From Gemmatimonadota bacterium (lineage in GTDB: Bacteria > Gemmatimonadota > Gemmatimonadetes > Longimicrobiales > Gaopeijiaceae), in the NCBI GenBank assembly GCA_026713345.1, contig JAPOOQ010000650.1, positions 1 through 6,201 of the forward strand: a stretch of 6,201 nt of DNA. Direction: 5' to 3'. The notes under the pieces are model-generated. The model saw only the letters and a list, made by a program, of their open reading frames with translations, was not told the origin of the DNA and searched no databases. A program made the translations under genes and the position numbers. Shown here piece after piece: positions 5,713 through 6,201 of the stretch (position 1 is its first letter; every line of letters begins with the position of its first letter).

Positions 5713-6201
5713 GATGCCCACTCCCCCGCGTGCACGGCCAGCGCCTTGCGCAGCCGTCGGCGCGCGCGGAAAAGCTGCGACTTCGACGTGCCGACCTGGA
5801 TCCCGAGGATGGCGCCGATCTCGGCGTGCGTATAGCCCTCCACGTCGTGCAGGATGAAGACCGTGCGGCAGCCTTCGGGGAGGGCGTCGATCGCGCGGTG
5901 AAGATCGTCGCGCAGGTCGGGTTCAACCCGCTTCGGCGGATTCGCCATGTGCAACCGCTCATCGAGCTCCGCCTGCCGGTCGCGGAAGCGCTTAACCTTG
6001 CGGAGCTGGTTCAGCGACACGTTGGTTGCGATCGCCGTGATCCAGGTGCCGAACTTCGCCTCGCCCCGGAAGCTGCCGATCTTCGTGAACGCCTGCACGA
6101 ACGTCTCCTGCGTGAAGTCCTGGGCGAGGTCGTACTCGCCCGCAAAGCGATAGCAAAGCCGGAAGATCCGGTCGACGTGCGCCTCGTACAGCGTTCGCGC
6201 G
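5709..6201 (-). CDS. ECF-type RNA polymerase sigma factor (N-terminus outside window)
   Basis: The C-terminal 163 residues of an RpoE-like ECF sigma factor, which directs RNA polymerase to specific promoters. The frame is open to the window edge, where it reads ARTLYEAHVDRIFRLCYRFAG. Region 2 covers about residues 5-72, with the core-binding motif DLAQDFTQETFVQAF at 24-38 and the -10 recognition helix FGTWITAIATNVSLNQLRK at about 50-68. Region 4 is at about 106-154: ALPEGCRTVFILHDVEGYTHAEIGAILG, then the helix-turn-helix recognition segment VGTSKSQLFRARRRLRKAL. Only a few N-terminal residues are missing. The TGA at 5709-5711 overlaps the start of the anti-sigma-like gene as GTGA, so the two are translationally coupled. 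The family assignment is secure; the regulon and inducing signal are unknown. Confidence 0.93.
   Translation of the reverse strand, partial: ARTLYEAHVDRIFRLCYRFAGEYDLAQDFTQETFVQAFTKIGSFRGEAKFGTWITAIATNVSLNQLRKVKRFRDRQAELDERLHMANPPKRVEPDLRDDLHRAIDALPEGCRTVFILHDVEGYTHAEIGAILGIQVGTSKSQLFRARRRLRKALAVHAGEWAS

Noticed and set aside
4802..5857. Plus-strand ORF opposite the anti-sigma-like gene
   Set aside because: The Ser/Arg/Pro-rich translation is typical of antisense frames, and it crosses the clear sigma/anti-sigma boundary.

Overview
This is high-GC bacterial DNA with five minus-strand genes and one truncated plus-strand gene at the left edge. The organism is probably a Gemmatimonadota member or a relative. 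The grounds are the GC-rich codon use, paired six-bladed beta-propeller proteins with G-x-G-x-GPGE motifs, and a cysteine-free anti-sigma-like membrane protein with YNEAP...MW...EA motifs next to an ECF sigma factor. The taxonomic call is inference.

Left edge (1-339, plus strand): the C-terminal part of an OsmC/Ohr-family thiol peroxidase-like protein. Its reading frame is interrupted by one in-frame TGA at 64-66. That TGA lies exactly where the family carries its first, peroxidatic cysteine. A strong two-tier hairpin at 72-111 follows it, with a UGGAG apical loop 25 nt after the TGA. I read this as a selenocysteine codon with a bacterial SECIS element, making the gene an OsmC-like selenoprotein and not a pseudogene. 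An ordinary gene caller would cut it in two. This is the most notable item in the window.

Remainder (6201 down to 377, minus strand), in transcription order: a truncated ECF sigma factor; a single-pass anti-sigma-like protein joined to it by a GTGA overlap; a 71-bp AT-rich spacer with a perfect dyad and a tandem 16-bp repeat; an exported TPR/coiled-coil/HEAT-repeat protein; an exported six-bladed beta-propeller protein 11 nt downstream; and, after 109 bp holding an inverted repeat, a second propeller that is a predicted lipoprotein. It ends tail-to-tail with the OsmC-like gene, 37 bp apart.

The sigma and anti-sigma pair looks like a trans-envelope signalling module. The three genes downstream encode exported proteins built from protein-interaction repeats. 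The AT-rich spacer suggests that the exported-protein genes have their own promoter and operators as well as read-through from the sigma promoter. No tRNA, rRNA, CRISPR array or insertion sequence was seen.
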